Assembly (NCBI GenBank): GCA_966112615.1
Contig: CBHWDO010000017.1
Location: 1 to 64,000, forward strand
Length of the DNA stretch: 64,000 bases
Origin: Flavitalea sp966112615
GTDB lineage: Bacteria; Bacteroidota; Bacteroidia; Chitinophagales; Chitinophagaceae
Reading direction: 5' to 3'
Below are positions 38,004 through 48,528 of the stretch, in pieces. Each line of letters begins with the position of its first letter. Position 1 is the stretch's first letter. The notes beneath the pieces are model-generated. The model made no database searches, had not been told where the DNA came from, and saw only the letters and a program-made list of their open reading frames with translations. Position numbers and translations under genes: made by a program.

Positions 38004-41000
38004 ATGAAGAGAATATTACTTCTGGCCACACTAGGATTAATCTGGCTTACATCATTTTCCCAAAACGTATTTGATCCTAATGATCCGCAAATACGTTATA
38101 ATTCTACAGCTCCTTTGGGGTCTGCGGAGAGGCCTAATCCATCAATTCTAGGTTTGCAAAAATGGGTGTCTACTCCCCAAACTGGTATCTCTACAGGTGG
38201 AGGTTCCTGGGATAACTCATCCTACAAAGCATACTTTTTTAATGCGTCTGGTAATCAGGTGCCATTCAGGGTTAAGTTTCCAAAGAGCTTTACAAACCCA
38301 GACAGTGCCAATAAGAGATATCCAGTAGCATTATTCTTCCACGGTGCTGGAGAGTTTGGATGTCCTTCTAATAATGGTGTATATAATAATGAAAAGCATC
38401 TTGTCCATGGTGGAAGGACATTTAGAGATAGGGTAGACAATGGTTCTTTTGATGGTTTCCTGGTTTATCCTCAGTCTGTATTAGCTTCTGAATGTTGGGG
38501 AGATTGGGGCGGACCTACATCCGGTAAGGGTCAGGCTATAATGGCCTTTATTGATTCTTTGATAAAATATGTAAGAGCTGATGAGGATCGTTTGTTCGTT
38601 TACGGCTTATCATCAGGTGGAAGGATGGCCTGGAATTTTGGATTATCATATTATAAAAGAGTTTCTACTATTGCACCTTCTTCAGGTATTCCCAGTATTA
38701 CTTTAGATTATCCTACTTTTTTACATATTCCTATGTGGTTTGCAACTGGAGGAAAGGATACAAATCCAGCTCCAGCAAATGCCGCGGCAACCTATAATTC
38801 AATGAGGAATAGAGGTGCGGATATCAAATATACCTTATATCCAACCTTAGGGCACTCTGTTTGGAATCAGCACTGGGCAGAGCCAGGATTTGTTGATTTC
38901 ATGAATGCTACCCACAAAGCGAATCCCCTGATCTTCTTTCAAAGAAATGAGTTTTGTCCTGATAGTGCTATAAGTGCAAAATTGGGCATTGTGCCTGGCT
39001 TTCACACTTATGAATGGGAAAAAGACGGTCAACTGATTGCAACCAGAATAAATGGAGTAAATACTGTACTTGATCCCACCGTAGTTACATTGTTTACGGG
39101 CAACGAAATTACTGTTAGTTCTTTTGGTACCTACAGGGTTCGTTTTAAAAGAGCTGCAACTTCAAATTTTTCGGCGTGGTCGCCTAAGCCGGCAATTATA
39201 AAATCAAAGCCAGTTACTCAGACTCCAGATATTGCTACAGATGGAGTAAGAAGTAAAGTGCTTCCTGCTTTAGATGGAAGTACCAGTACCATGCTTACAC
39301 TTCCGGAAGGTTATGATGTTTATGAATGGTATCGTTCCACTGATAATACTTTAGTGGCGACAAGCCCAAGCTTTAATGCGGGTATCGGATCATATAAAGC
39401 GCGTGTTAAAGAGCTGTACGGTTGCGGTGCTTTATTTTCACCGGTTTTCAAAGTGGTTTCGGCAAATGGATCGCCTAAGCCTGAAGCAGCCAAGAATTTA
39501 AGTGCATTTGCTCCGAATCAAACGAGTATACAATTAGATTGGAATGAAAATCCAAATGCCGGTAGTAACGAAACTGGATTTGAAATATACAGGTCCGAAG
39601 TTGCTGGTGGTCCATATTCGATTGTGTACATTACAGGTCCAGATGTAACTACCTATACCGACAAGAATCTGGTTTCAGGTAAGAAATACTATTACATCGT
39701 AAGAGCTGTAAACGATTTTGGAGCAGCTCCTAAGAGTAATGAAGCAGCCGCCGAAACTATTGCGGATGTTACTGCTCCTGGTGCTCCTTCTGGATTAAGA
39801 TATCGCGGAAGTAACCAGTATGGTGTTAGTCTTGATTGGAAGGCTGCTTCCGATAATGTTGGAGTAGTCCGATATGATATTTTTGCTAATGATAAAAAAG
39901 TATATAGTTCAAAAACAACAAATGTTACTGTTTTTGGATTAGACAGCCTTACCACATACAGGTTTGTGGTAAAAGCTATTGATGCTGCCGGAAATATTTC
40001 TCAACCTAGTAACCAGGTAATTGGATACACCCACAGGCAGGGGTTGAATTATAAATTCTATACAGGATCTTATTCCAATCTTCCCAACTTTAATAATATC
40101 AATCCAGTTAAAACCGGTATTACAGACACCGTGAATGCTGCATTGTCTTATCGTGGTACAACCACCAATAACTATGCACTATACCTGGAAGGATTTATTT
40201 ATATCCCGGTTTCAGGTACATATGTTTTTGAAACTTATTCTGATGATGGAAGCCGTTTGTATGTCAATACTCCATACACTACTCAAAACAATGGAACCAC
40301 GGTTAATAATGATGGTGCGCATAGCCCGGCATATAAAACCGGAACTGTAACCCTAAACCAGGGATATAATTCCATCATCATTACTTACTTTGATGCAACA
40401 GGTACAACCGATGAATTGCAATTATGGTGGTCGAGCACAGCAAATGGTATCACCAGGGAAAGAGTACCAAAAGGTTTTATGACCTTCGTTAATCCTGGTA
40501 CTTTCCCTAATCCAAATGCACCATCTAACCTGGCAGCTGCCTCTGCAGGGTATAATAAGATCAACCTGACTTGGGCTGATAATAGTTCAAACGAAACAGG
40601 ATTTGAAATTACCAGGTCAGCAACAAATAATGGCACCTACCTTCCGATTGCAACTGTAGGAGCCAATGTTAATACCTATTCAGATTCTGCATTGAATGCA
40701 TCAACTACTTATTATTATAGAGTTCGTTCAATATCTGGCCAGGGAGCTTCAGCATTTACCTCTACTGCAAGTGCTGCAACCTCTGCTGCACCAGCTGCGC
40801 CATCAGTTCCAACTGGATTGACAGCAACTGCAATTGGTGTAGATAAAGTGAAGATTGAATTCAATGATGCATCAAATAATGAAACAGGTTTTGAAATTTA
40901 CCGGTCTGTTGGAAATACTTCTAATTTCAGAAAAGTAACTACACTTGATGCCGCGAATGGAGGAACATTGTCTTATGAGGATAATTCATTGTTTGCAAAC

Positions 41001-44000
41001 ATTACATATTATTACAGAGTACGTTCTGTAGGGGTAGTTAACTCTTCTGCCTATACATCTATAGTAAGTGCAAAAACACTTAATACTAAACCAGTAGTTG
41101 ATAAAGTGTTGGATTTTACAATGAAGTTCAATACTACATTTACCTTACCAATTAAAGCCACTGACGTTGATGGCGATGCACTGTCTTTTAGTGCTATTGA
41201 CCTTCCAACTTTTGGTACACTGAAAAATGTTAGTAACGGAAATCTCAATGTAGAATTCAAACCAAGAATCTCTGACCTTGGAGCATATGCAATGACAGTT
41301 ATCGTGAATGATGGTAATGGTGGAAAGGATACTACTTATTATACTATGGTAGTTGATGATAACACCGTTCCTTTGATGGATGTGATCGATAATGTTCAAA
41401 TGATTGAAGGACAATCCATGGATATCCCTGTTAATGCTAATGATGCTGAAGGCAATGACTTCCTTCATTGGTATAATTACGGCCTGCCTTCATTCATGAC
41501 ATTTGAAGATAATGGTTTCGGTCAGGGTGTAATTAAATTGAAACCTGGATACTCAAATTCTGGTGATTACCAGGTGAGATTATTCGTTGATGATGGATTT
41601 GGCGCATGGACCAGTCAGACTTTCAATATTTCTATAACTGATAAAGACCCTAACGAGAAAGTTCAGGTTAATTTCAGATATTTTACCGGAGACGTGCCAC
41701 AATGGAATGATGTTCTTATGCCTCAAAGTCCACTAACTGCACCACCATCTCCAAGGATCAATGCTTCCAATCTGATCAATACTATTGGAAATAATAGTGG
41801 TATTGGAATTGAGGTAATGTCTGGAACAACCACAACAGCGCAGAATGGTGCTCAAACTGGTAATAATAGTGGTGTTTATCCTGATAAAATATTGAGAGAT
41901 CAATTCCATTGGGGATTCTTTTCCAATACGAATAACACTGATACCGCAGTACTGAAGGTTAAAGGGTTGAAATCAACACATAAATATAATTTGACATTCT
42001 TCAGTGGTATCAATTGTGCTAATTGTGGAAATACCGGAACTACTGTCAAGTTTGTAAGTGCTGGTCAAACTGCTGAGATCAAATATTATCTCAATACAAA
42101 AGTTACCGACACATTGTATAGCCTTTCACCTAATGCTAATGGAGAAATACTTGTAACAATGATAGGTGATGCAAATACCAACCTTGGTGGTATGTTGAAT
42201 GCGCTGGTAATTGATGCAATGTTTGATGATGGCTCACAGCCAGCAAAACCAATGGACCTTACAGGTACTGCTTATGCAAGTATTGGGGTTAAGCTGGAAT
42301 GGACAGACAGATCCTATAATGAAAATAATTACCGCATTTATCGTGGAACTAGTTTAGATGGTCCATTTGAATGGGTAATGCAGGATTTAAAACTTAAGGA
42401 TAGTACTTCGGCAATAGACAATAGTGTTCAGCCTTTCACTAAATATTATTACTTCTTAAGGGGAGTGAATGGTCTTGGTGAAGGAACCGCAAGCGATACT
42501 ATTTCTGTTATTACCTTGAATAATAATCCAACAATAACCGGTTTGAATAACCTGTTTGTGAAAACAGAAGGTGTTGTTGAAGATGAATTCACTATAGCGG
42601 ATGATCCTTCTGAAGTATTAAATGTTTCATTGGAAAATAAACCTGGCTTTGTATCTCTGGTTAATAATGGAAACAATAACTACAAGATAGTTGCTTCACC
42701 AAACTCTGATGATATTGGTTGGTATGAAGTAACAGTAAGAGTTAAAGATGACCAGGGTGGATCAATTAGTCAGAAGATAAATATAACTGTGGCGGATAAG
42801 TTTACAAGATCTGCTTATGTTAAGGTTGGTGCTTCCGGATTGACAGCACCAGCACCATGGAATAACTGGTTGGGAAGCAGAGCAGCAGGTTCTCAAATTT
42901 CAAATATTCGCGATGAGAACAATGTAGTAACTCCTTGGGATGTAAGAAGTGTTACCAAGTGGACTGGAGTATCTGATCTTGGAATGATAACCGGAAATAA
43001 TTCAGGTATCTATCCGGATTCTGTTCTTCAAAGTAACATCACTGTTACAGCTACCAGCGCAATGCAGTTAAGTATTCTTCAGCTGGATCCTGCCAAGAAA
43101 TATAATATATCACTTGTAGGGTCCATGAACGAGGGATTAGAAGCTAAAATGGTGGTGACCAGTGGAACTGAAATAGATACTCTGGAAGCGCGCTATAACA
43201 CTACTACTTCAGCAAATCTTAATGGATTGATACCTACTCCTACAGGGCAGATAGATATCTATCTGACTAAGTTGAGTACTTCTCCTGTAGGTTACCTCAG
43301 TGCAATACATATTGAAGAGTATGATCCTTCAATTGTTCTGATGAATCCTGCAAACCTTTATGCAGAACCTATAAACAGGAACAGGGTTTCATTGACATGG
43401 TCCGACAGGTCTGTTAATGAGGATGCAAATACAGGTTTTGAACTGCAAAGAGCTACAGATGCTGATTTTACACAGAATCTAACCACAGTTCTTCTGAAGA
43501 ATACAGTTCACTCTTATATCGACAATTCAGTACAGCCAAATAAAAAGTACTGGTACCGCGTAAGAGCAAGAAGTGGTGAAGTATTGTCGGAATTCAGTAA
43601 CAAAGCGAGGGTTGTAACTCCTGAGACCATCGTTTCAGTAAACTTCAACTACCAGGTTAACAATGCAGCTTCACCATGGAATAACATGGAACAGAATCCT
43701 GATGTAACTGATCCATTTACTGAGATGTTTGATCAGAACGGTTTGAATACCGGTATGACACTTGCCATTGAAAAAACCTTTAACGGAGAATTTAATGCAG
43801 GTAAAGTAACTGGTAATAATTCTGGTATTGTTCCAGATAATGTTCTCCAGGCAAACTACTGGCTGGATAATACCCAGATCTCAACAATGAGAGTGACAGG
43901 ACTGAATCACTCTAAGCGCTACAGGTTTGGATTTATCGGAAGTTCATCACCTAATGGTTGGTTTAAAGGTAACTATACCGCAACCTATACCATCGGAGAC

Positions 44001-44525
44001 AGAACTGTATACCTGAACTCGTGGGAGAACTCAACCAAGATCGTTTATATTGGTAATGTTGCCCCTGATATGAACGGTGAAGTATTGGTTACTTTCTCTA
44101 CTACTGAAAAAGCAAACTATGGTTTCAATGCCGGTATGATCATCATGGCATATAATGATGATGATACTACTGCACTGGTTGATGGTGCACGTCGTATCAT
44201 GCAGGCTCCAATTGTTCAGCAAGCCCAGGAATCAAGAGAAATAAGCCAGCTTGAAGTTGCAGCCCGTGCTTATCCTAACCCATTCATTGAACTGATCAAT
44301 GTGGATTATTATAACAATGCTGCATCAAATAATGTCACTGTGGATATCATTGATATGGCAGGAAGGTTAACTTACCGTAAGCAGATCGGACAGTTGCCGG
44401 CTGGAATGAATACCATCCGATTGAACACAGGTAGCTCTCTGCGTAATTCAGGACTCTACTTTGTAAACCTTAGGGTGAATGGCAAAGTGGTTAAATCAAC
44501 CAGAATGGTAAAAACCAATAAATAG
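38004..44525 (+). CDS. Giant secreted alpha/beta-hydrolase with FN3, PA14, cadherin-like and T9SS sorting domains
   Basis: The 2173-residue protein is a paralogue of the gene at 222-5267. A signal peptide (to about residue 19) precedes a hydrolase domain with Ser203 (GLSSGG), Asp252 (GGKD) and His284 (LGHSVW). Then follow FN3 domains, a PA14-like domain (about 681-810), more FN3 domains, two cadherin-like domains (about 1030-1215) and three copies of an unrecognised module (about 1220-1408, 1603-1772 and 1877-2050) with FN3 and another cadherin-like domain between them. The type-A T9SS sorting domain starts near AYPNPF (about 2088). Compared with the shorter paralogue it has an extra block of roughly 470 residues in the middle. 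It lies just beyond the exopolysaccharide genes, transcribed away from them. Confidence 0.86.
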   Translation: MKRILLLATLGLIWLTSFSQNVFDPNDPQIRYNSTAPLGSAERPNPSILGLQKWVSTPQTGISTGGGSWDNSSYKAYFFNASGNQVPFRVKFPKSFTNPDSANKRYPVALFFHGAGEFGCPSNNGVYNNEKHLVHGGRTFRDRVDNGSFDGFLVYPQSVLASECWGDWGGPTSGKGQAIMAFIDSLIKYVRADEDRLFVYGLSSGGRMAWNFGLSYYKRVSTIAPSSGIPSITLDYPTFLHIPMWFATGGKDTNPAPANAAATYNSMRNRGADIKYTLYPTLGHSVWNQHWAEPGFVDFMNATHKANPLIFFQRNEFCPDSAISAKLGIVPGFHTYEWEKDGQLIATRINGVNTVLDPTVVTLFTGNEITVSSFGTYRVRFKRAATSNFSAWSPKPAIIKSKPVTQTPDIATDGVRSKVLPALDGSTSTMLTLPEGYDVYEWYRSTDNTLVATSPSFNAGIGSYKARVKELYGCGALFSPVFKVVSANGSPKPEAAKNLSAFAPNQTSIQLDWNENPNAGSNETGFEIYRSEVAGGPYSIVYITGPDVTTYTDKNLVSGKKYYYIVRAVNDFGAAPKSNEAAAETIADVTAPGAPSGLRYRGSNQYGVSLDWKAASDNVGVVRYDIFANDKKVYSSKTTNVTVFGLDSLTTYRFVVKAIDAAGNISQPSNQVIGYTHRQGLNYKFYTGSYSNLPNFNNINPVKTGITDTVNAALSYRGTTTNNYALYLEGFIYIPVSGTYVFETYSDDGSRLYVNTPYTTQNNGTTVNNDGAHSPAYKTGTVTLNQGYNSIIITYFDATGTTDELQLWWSSTANGITRERVPKGFMTFVNPGTFPNPNAPSNLAAASAGYNKINLTWADNSSNETGFEITRSATNNGTYLPIATVGANVNTYSDSALNASTTYYYRVRSISGQGASAFTSTASAATSAAPAAPSVPTGLTATAIGVDKVKIEFNDASNNETGFEIYRSVGNTSNFRKVTTLDAANGGTLSYEDNSLFANITYYYRVRSVGVVNSSAYTSIVSAKTLNTKPVVDKVLDFTMKFNTTFTLPIKATDVDGDALSFSAIDLPTFGTLKNVSNGNLNVEFKPRISDLGAYAMTVIVNDGNGGKDTTYYTMVVDDNTVPLMDVIDNVQMIEGQSMDIPVNANDAEGNDFLHWYNYGLPSFMTFEDNGFGQGVIKLKPGYSNSGDYQVRLFVDDGFGAWTSQTFNISITDKDPNEKVQVNFRYFTGDVPQWNDVLMPQSPLTAPPSPRINASNLINTIGNNSGIGIEVMSGTTTTAQNGAQTGNNSGVYPDKILRDQFHWGFFSNTNNTDTAVLKVKGLKSTHKYNLTFFSGINCANCGNTGTTVKFVSAGQTAEIKYYLNTKVTDTLYSLSPNANGEILVTMIGDANTNLGGMLNALVIDAMFDDGSQPAKPMDLTGTAYASIGVKLEWTDRSYNENNYRIYRGTSLDGPFEWVMQDLKLKDSTSAIDNSVQPFTKYYYFLRGVNGLGEGTASDTISVITLNNNPTITGLNNLFVKTEGVVEDEFTIADDPSEVLNVSLENKPGFVSLVNNGNNNYKIVASPNSDDIGWYEVTVRVKDDQGGSISQKINITVADKFTRSAYVKVGASGLTAPAPWNNWLGSRAAGSQISNIRDENNVVTPWDVRSVTKWTGVSDLGMITGNNSGIYPDSVLQSNITVTATSAMQLSILQLDPAKKYNISLVGSMNEGLEAKMVVTSGTEIDTLEARYNTTTSANLNGLIPTPTGQIDIYLTKLSTSPVGYLSAIHIEEYDPSIVLMNPANLYAEPINRNRVSLTWSDRSVNEDANTGFELQRATDADFTQNLTTVLLKNTVHSYIDNSVQPNKKYWYRVRARSGEVLSEFSNKARVVTPETIVSVNFNYQVNNAASPWNNMEQNPDVTDPFTEMFDQNGLNTGMTLAIEKTFNGEFNAGKVTGNNSGIVPDNVLQANYWLDNTQISTMRVTGLNHSKRYRFGFIGSSSPNGWFKGNYTATYTIGDRTVYLNSWENSTKIVYIGNVAPDMNGEVLVTFSTTEKANYGFNAGMIIMAYNDDDTTALVDGARRIMQAPIVQQAQESREISQLEVAARAYPNPFIELINVDYYNNAASNNVTVDIIDMAGRLTYRKQIGQLPAGMNTIRLNTGSSLRNSGLYFVNLRVNGKVVKSTRMVKTNK

Positions 44526-44548
44526 TGCATTAAAATGCACACTTTAAA

Positions 44549-44582
44549 ATCCGGGGAACATTTAGTTTCCCGGATTTTTTTT
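44549..44582 (+). terminator. Intrinsic terminator after the giant hydrolase gene
   Basis: A 10-bp stem (ATCCGGGGAA with TTTCCCGGAT, one G-T pair) around a 7-base loop is followed by a T-run. A smaller GTGCATT/AATGCAC hairpin sits just upstream, at the stop codon. Confidence 0.83.
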
Positions 44583-44641
44583 ACAACTTCGTATTAATGC
44601 GATTAACTGATACCTTATTTAACCGGAGATATATACTCAGC

Positions 44642-45775
44642 ATGAGCCGGTACCCCTGGATCGACTATGCAAGGGGTATAACTATCATCCTGGTTTGCTA
44701 CAGACATGTGTTTGAAGGATTAGTCAATGTGGGAGAAGGAGCAAACAGTTACTCATTCCTAAAGTATATTAATATATTCTTCTTCAGTTTCCGCATGCCC
44801 CTTTTCTTCATTATCTCGGGCTTATTTGTAAGTTTTGGGCTAACCAGGAAGGGGATCAAAGAATATATAATTAAGAGGTTCTCAAATATTTTCTACCCGC
44901 TTCTGATATGGGGTTCTTTGCATATTAGCCTGCAATTGATATTTTCTAATTATATAAACGCTAAGAGAATACCTTTCGATTATATTAATCTTATCATCCA
45001 TCCCCGGCAGATAGAACAATTCTGGTATTTGAATGCACTATTCTTTGTTGGTGTTTTATATGCCCTGATCAAAGTGAAATTCCAGATCAAAGCATGGCAG
45101 CAGGTAATTGTAGGATTGGTGTTTTTCTGGACCGCTTCGTTTATACATGATCGTTATGAGATAGGATTTCTGTTTGACGTGCTGTTTTTCTATCTCTTTT
45201 TCGCTATTGGGGACTTGTTGGCAACTTTCATATTGAACACTAAAAATTACAAATGGCTTTCTTCCTGGAAGACCTGGTTGGTGGTTGCACCTATTTTCTT
45301 TTTGGTTCAGCATCAGTTCACCCTGATCAATCTTGAATACAAAGATGATTACTACGTTCAGTACCAGATGCCGGCAATGTATATCATTGCGGCAATTGCA
45401 GGAGGATCCTTTATAATTGTTAGCTGCTTTTTACTCGAGCGATACAAAAAAGCTACATTTTTGCGGGTGATCGGTTATCACTCATTGTATATTTATGTAA
45501 TGCACCTGATGATCACTGCATTTACAAGAGTGTTCTTTACCCGCATATTAGGTATTGATAAGGTTCTTGTGATCATGGTCGCCGCGCTGGTATTTGGAAT
45601 TGTAATCCCGATCATATTCTTTAATGTCACCAACAGGATGGGATTGTGGTGGCTGTACACTTTCAGGAAAAAGGATGGTATTCCCGTTCCAAAGAACGAG
45701 GAAATTCAATTAAAATATGGATTATCCAATGCTTCAAAACCTGTTAGGCAGGATAAGACCCTAGAATCAAACTAA
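44642..45775 (+). CDS. Acyltransferase family 3 membrane protein
   Basis: This is an acyltransferase-3 (OatA/WecH-like) integral membrane protein with about ten helices. The frame is open from an ATG at 44597 (392 residues). I prefer the ATG at 44642 (377 residues) because SRYPWIDYARGI is the usual beginning of the family. The family Arg-His pair is seen in CYRHVFEG, and FFFSFRMPLFFIISG is the typical second-helix motif. These proteins O-acetylate or otherwise acylate extracytoplasmic sugars. It is followed after one base by a second acyltransferase-3 gene, so they are co-transcribed. Confidence 0.88.
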   Translation: MSRYPWIDYARGITIILVCYRHVFEGLVNVGEGANSYSFLKYINIFFFSFRMPLFFIISGLFVSFGLTRKGIKEYIIKRFSNIFYPLLIWGSLHISLQLIFSNYINAKRIPFDYINLIIHPRQIEQFWYLNALFFVGVLYALIKVKFQIKAWQQVIVGLVFFWTASFIHDRYEIGFLFDVLFFYLFFAIGDLLATFILNTKNYKWLSSWKTWLVVAPIFFLVQHQFTLINLEYKDDYYVQYQMPAMYIIAAIAGGSFIIVSCFLLERYKKATFLRVIGYHSLYIYVMHLMITAFTRVFFTRILGIDKVLVIMVAALVFGIVIPIIFFNVTNRMGLWWLYTFRKKDGIPVPKNEEIQLKYGLSNASKPVRQDKTLESN

Positions 45776-45776
45776 C

Positions 45777-46958
45777 ATGAATACTGCAACAGTAACAGCG
45801 CCTGTAACCAATAAATCAAAACTATTTTTTCCTAACCTCGATGGACTTAGGTTCATTTCCTTTTTTGTGGTATTCCTATATCACTGTTACATGTCTTTCT
45901 TCAGTTATATTAAGGAATCGGACCCTCAGATGTATGGGATAGTCAAGCTCTTGTTCAGTCACGGTAATCTTGGGGTAAATTTCTTTTTTGTACTTAGCGG
46001 TTTCCTGATCACCTTTCTGCTGATCCGTGAAAAAGAATTCAAAGGAAAGATCCATATTGGAAATTTTTATGTGAGAAGAATACTGAGGATTTGGCCGCTA
46101 TATTACCTGTGCATCTTCATTGCATTTGTGCTATTCCCAATAGTTAAATCCGCCAGTGGTGAGCCTTATGTTGAATCAGCCAATCCCTGGTATTATGTTT
46201 TTTTTGCGGCCAACTTTGATTTTATGCATACCTGGCCGGTAATGCCAAATGCGCTTATGCTTTCCGTTCTATGGTCTGTAGCGGTTGAAGAGCAATTTTA
46301 TCTAACCTGGCCACTGATCCTTGGACTGATTCCTTTACGTAAATACAAATTTGTATTTCCTGCAATCATGGTATTATCCCTTGTTTTTAGGTCTTTTTAT
46401 AATACCAGTCCGGAAGAAGTACATGCAGTCAGATATTTCCATACACTTTCAGTAATTGGTGATATGGCGTTAGGAGGTCTTTTTGCATATCTTACCTCGT
46501 ATGAAAACAGGTTTAGAAGTTTTATTGTGAATATGAGTAAACCGGTGATTGCCCTTATTTATATTGTCGCCATTGGTTTATACCTGTTCAAGCATCTTAT
46601 TTTCACTTGTGGTGTCCCTATAATTTTTGAACGTTTGTTTATTGGAACTTTCTTTGGACTGATCATTCTTGAGCAAAATTTTGCAACCAACTCTTTCTTT
46701 AAAATGAGCAGGTTCAAAACAATCAGTAAGCTTGGGGTCTATACATATGGTTTATATTGCCTTCACCTGATAGGAATGTATCTTGTGGCCAAGATCATTG
46801 GAAAGTACCCGGTTGATCAAAGTTCTTCGCTTGTTGCGTGGGGGTCTGTGACGGTTGCGCTACTTTTATCTGTAGGCATAAGTCTTGCTTCCTATCATCT
46901 TTTCGAGAAATGGTTCCTGAACCTGAAAGATCGTTTTGCAGTGATTGTGAAAGGATAA
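45777..46958 (+). CDS. Acyltransferase family 3 (OafA/YrhL-like) membrane protein
   Basis: The 393-residue membrane protein opens FFPNLDGLRFISFFVVFLYH in part, the LDGLR..A/S....H signature of OafA/YrhL-type O-acyltransferases. It continues with NLGVNFFFVLSGFLITFLL, YVRRILRIWPLYYL and SVAVEEQFYLTWPL, all hallmarks of the family. About ten helices are expected. It differs clearly from the acyltransferase one base upstream and is not a recent duplicate, so the two may acylate different positions or acceptors. Likely substrate: a surface glycan; the acyl group is not predictable. Confidence 0.92.
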   Translation: MNTATVTAPVTNKSKLFFPNLDGLRFISFFVVFLYHCYMSFFSYIKESDPQMYGIVKLLFSHGNLGVNFFFVLSGFLITFLLIREKEFKGKIHIGNFYVRRILRIWPLYYLCIFIAFVLFPIVKSASGEPYVESANPWYYVFFAANFDFMHTWPVMPNALMLSVLWSVAVEEQFYLTWPLILGLIPLRKYKFVFPAIMVLSLVFRSFYNTSPEEVHAVRYFHTLSVIGDMALGGLFAYLTSYENRFRSFIVNMSKPVIALIYIVAIGLYLFKHLIFTCGVPIIFERLFIGTFFGLIILEQNFATNSFFKMSRFKTISKLGVYTYGLYCLHLIGMYLVAKIIGKYPVDQSSSLVAWGSVTVALLLSVGISLASYHLFEKWFLNLKDRFAVIVKG

Positions 46959-46981
46959 TTAATTAATAAGTTCATACAAGG

Positions 46982-48505
46982 ATGGCAGTTATAAAGAATA
47001 TTCATAAAAGTTATTTCCTGATATTCTTTTCTGTCCTTTTATTGTACCTGTTTAGTTTACAGAATAATTTTTCTTCCTCCCACGATGCGATCACTTATTT
47101 AAAGTTGATCACAGAAGGAAAAGAACTTTTCCATCCACATCACCTGGTGTACAACCTGGTGGTCAATGTGTGGATCAACATCTGGCATGCAATATTGCCC
47201 GGTGTAGAGATCCACTTCATTGCAGAATCTTTCCAGGCATTATGTGGTAGCCTCATAGTTTTAATTACATACATCTTCTTTACAAAAAGATTTTTCATCA
47301 ATTATACCAATAGTGCCATTTACAGTTCAATTATAGCATTCAGTTATGGAATGTGGGCTTACTCAACTAACGTAGAGGTATATGCGCCTTCCATTCTCTT
47401 TTGTATGCTGGTACTTTTGCGGATCACAAGAAAAGATCTCAAACTTATTGATTGCTGGTATATTGCTTTACTTCATATAACTGCCATTCTTTTTCACCAG
47501 GTAAATGTATTGTTGACTCCTGTTATCTGTTATGCACTGTATACAAGGTTTGAAAATCACAAAATAACAAGAACTCTTCAGTATTTATTTGCCACTTCAA
47601 TACCTGTAATTCTAATCTATGTATCTATTGCCTGGTATGTTGGTGAACGCAATCCTGCATCCATGATCCGTTGGACCCTATTCTATGCCACGGAACTGGA
47701 TTACTGGAAGGAATTTTCTTTTCAATCAATATTGTATGTGGCTACTGGTTTGGCCCATGCTTTTGTGGGTGCTCATTTTGTATTCCGATTACCTTTCATT
47801 GCGCCAGGATTACAGAATGGATTGTCAAGTCATTCCCTTCAGGATGAATTTTTCCTGGTTCGTAACATGGATCAGCAGCAGGCAAATTTGCTTTTTGTCT
47901 TTTCTATATTATTAGCTATAGCATTGATTTTTCTTTTTATCCGGGTGCTTGTATTTGTAGCAGGAAACAGGGTTTCTTCTCTCCAAAAAATCCTCTTTCT
48001 TACATTAATATGTTATAGCGTATTCTTTATCTTTTGGATGCCTGAAAACCTTGAATTCTGGATCTTTCAATCCATCCTGATCTGGCTACTTTTATTAGGA
48101 GAAAACCGGTTAAAGCTGCCCATATGGATCGCTGGAAGTATAGCAGCACTTTTATTTTATATTAATTTTTTTGGAAGCATTTTTTTCCTGCAGGATAAAG
48201 AAAATGATCTTTATTATTCGCGCATTTATCCACTATCAAAGCTTCTTGTGAAAGGGGATCTTGTGATTACAGAATCGCCATGGATCAATAAGGATTATGT
48301 TCAATATTTTTCTAATGCTTTTACAATTGATTCCACTGCTGATGTTTTTAAAAGATCATCAATTGTTCTGCAAAATGGATACAAGGTGGTAATAATGGAA
48401 GCCGGAAATCAACCGGGTCCTACAATTGATTCCTTGTATAAACTTTATCCCGGTAGAGTTAACCTTGCCAACGATTCCAAACCATATATCCGGATCATTC
48501 AATAG
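46982..48505 (+). CDS. Multi-pass membrane protein, GT-C-like
   Basis: The 507-residue protein has about ten or more hydrophobic helices and a soluble tail of about 90 residues. The first outside loop contains SSHDAITYLKLITEGKELFHPHH, with an Asp placed like the catalytic Asp of GT-C glycosyltransferases; similar DUF2723-type proteins are known. It follows the two acyltransferase genes by 23 bases and is probably in their operon, which suggests a role in surface glycan assembly. I cannot assign it to a named family with certainty. Confidence 0.65.
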   Translation: MAVIKNIHKSYFLIFFSVLLLYLFSLQNNFSSSHDAITYLKLITEGKELFHPHHLVYNLVVNVWINIWHAILPGVEIHFIAESFQALCGSLIVLITYIFFTKRFFINYTNSAIYSSIIAFSYGMWAYSTNVEVYAPSILFCMLVLLRITRKDLKLIDCWYIALLHITAILFHQVNVLLTPVICYALYTRFENHKITRTLQYLFATSIPVILIYVSIAWYVGERNPASMIRWTLFYATELDYWKEFSFQSILYVATGLAHAFVGAHFVFRLPFIAPGLQNGLSSHSLQDEFFLVRNMDQQQANLLFVFSILLAIALIFLFIRVLVFVAGNRVSSLQKILFLTLICYSVFFIFWMPENLEFWIFQSILIWLLLLGENRLKLPIWIAGSIAALLFYINFFGSIFFLQDKENDLYYSRIYPLSKLLVKGDLVITESPWINKDYVQYFSNAFTIDSTADVFKRSSIVLQNGYKVVIMEAGNQPGPTIDSLYKLYPGRVNLANDSKPYIRIIQ

Positions 48506-48528
48506 TTTTGCTGAGCTAAAGAAAATCT

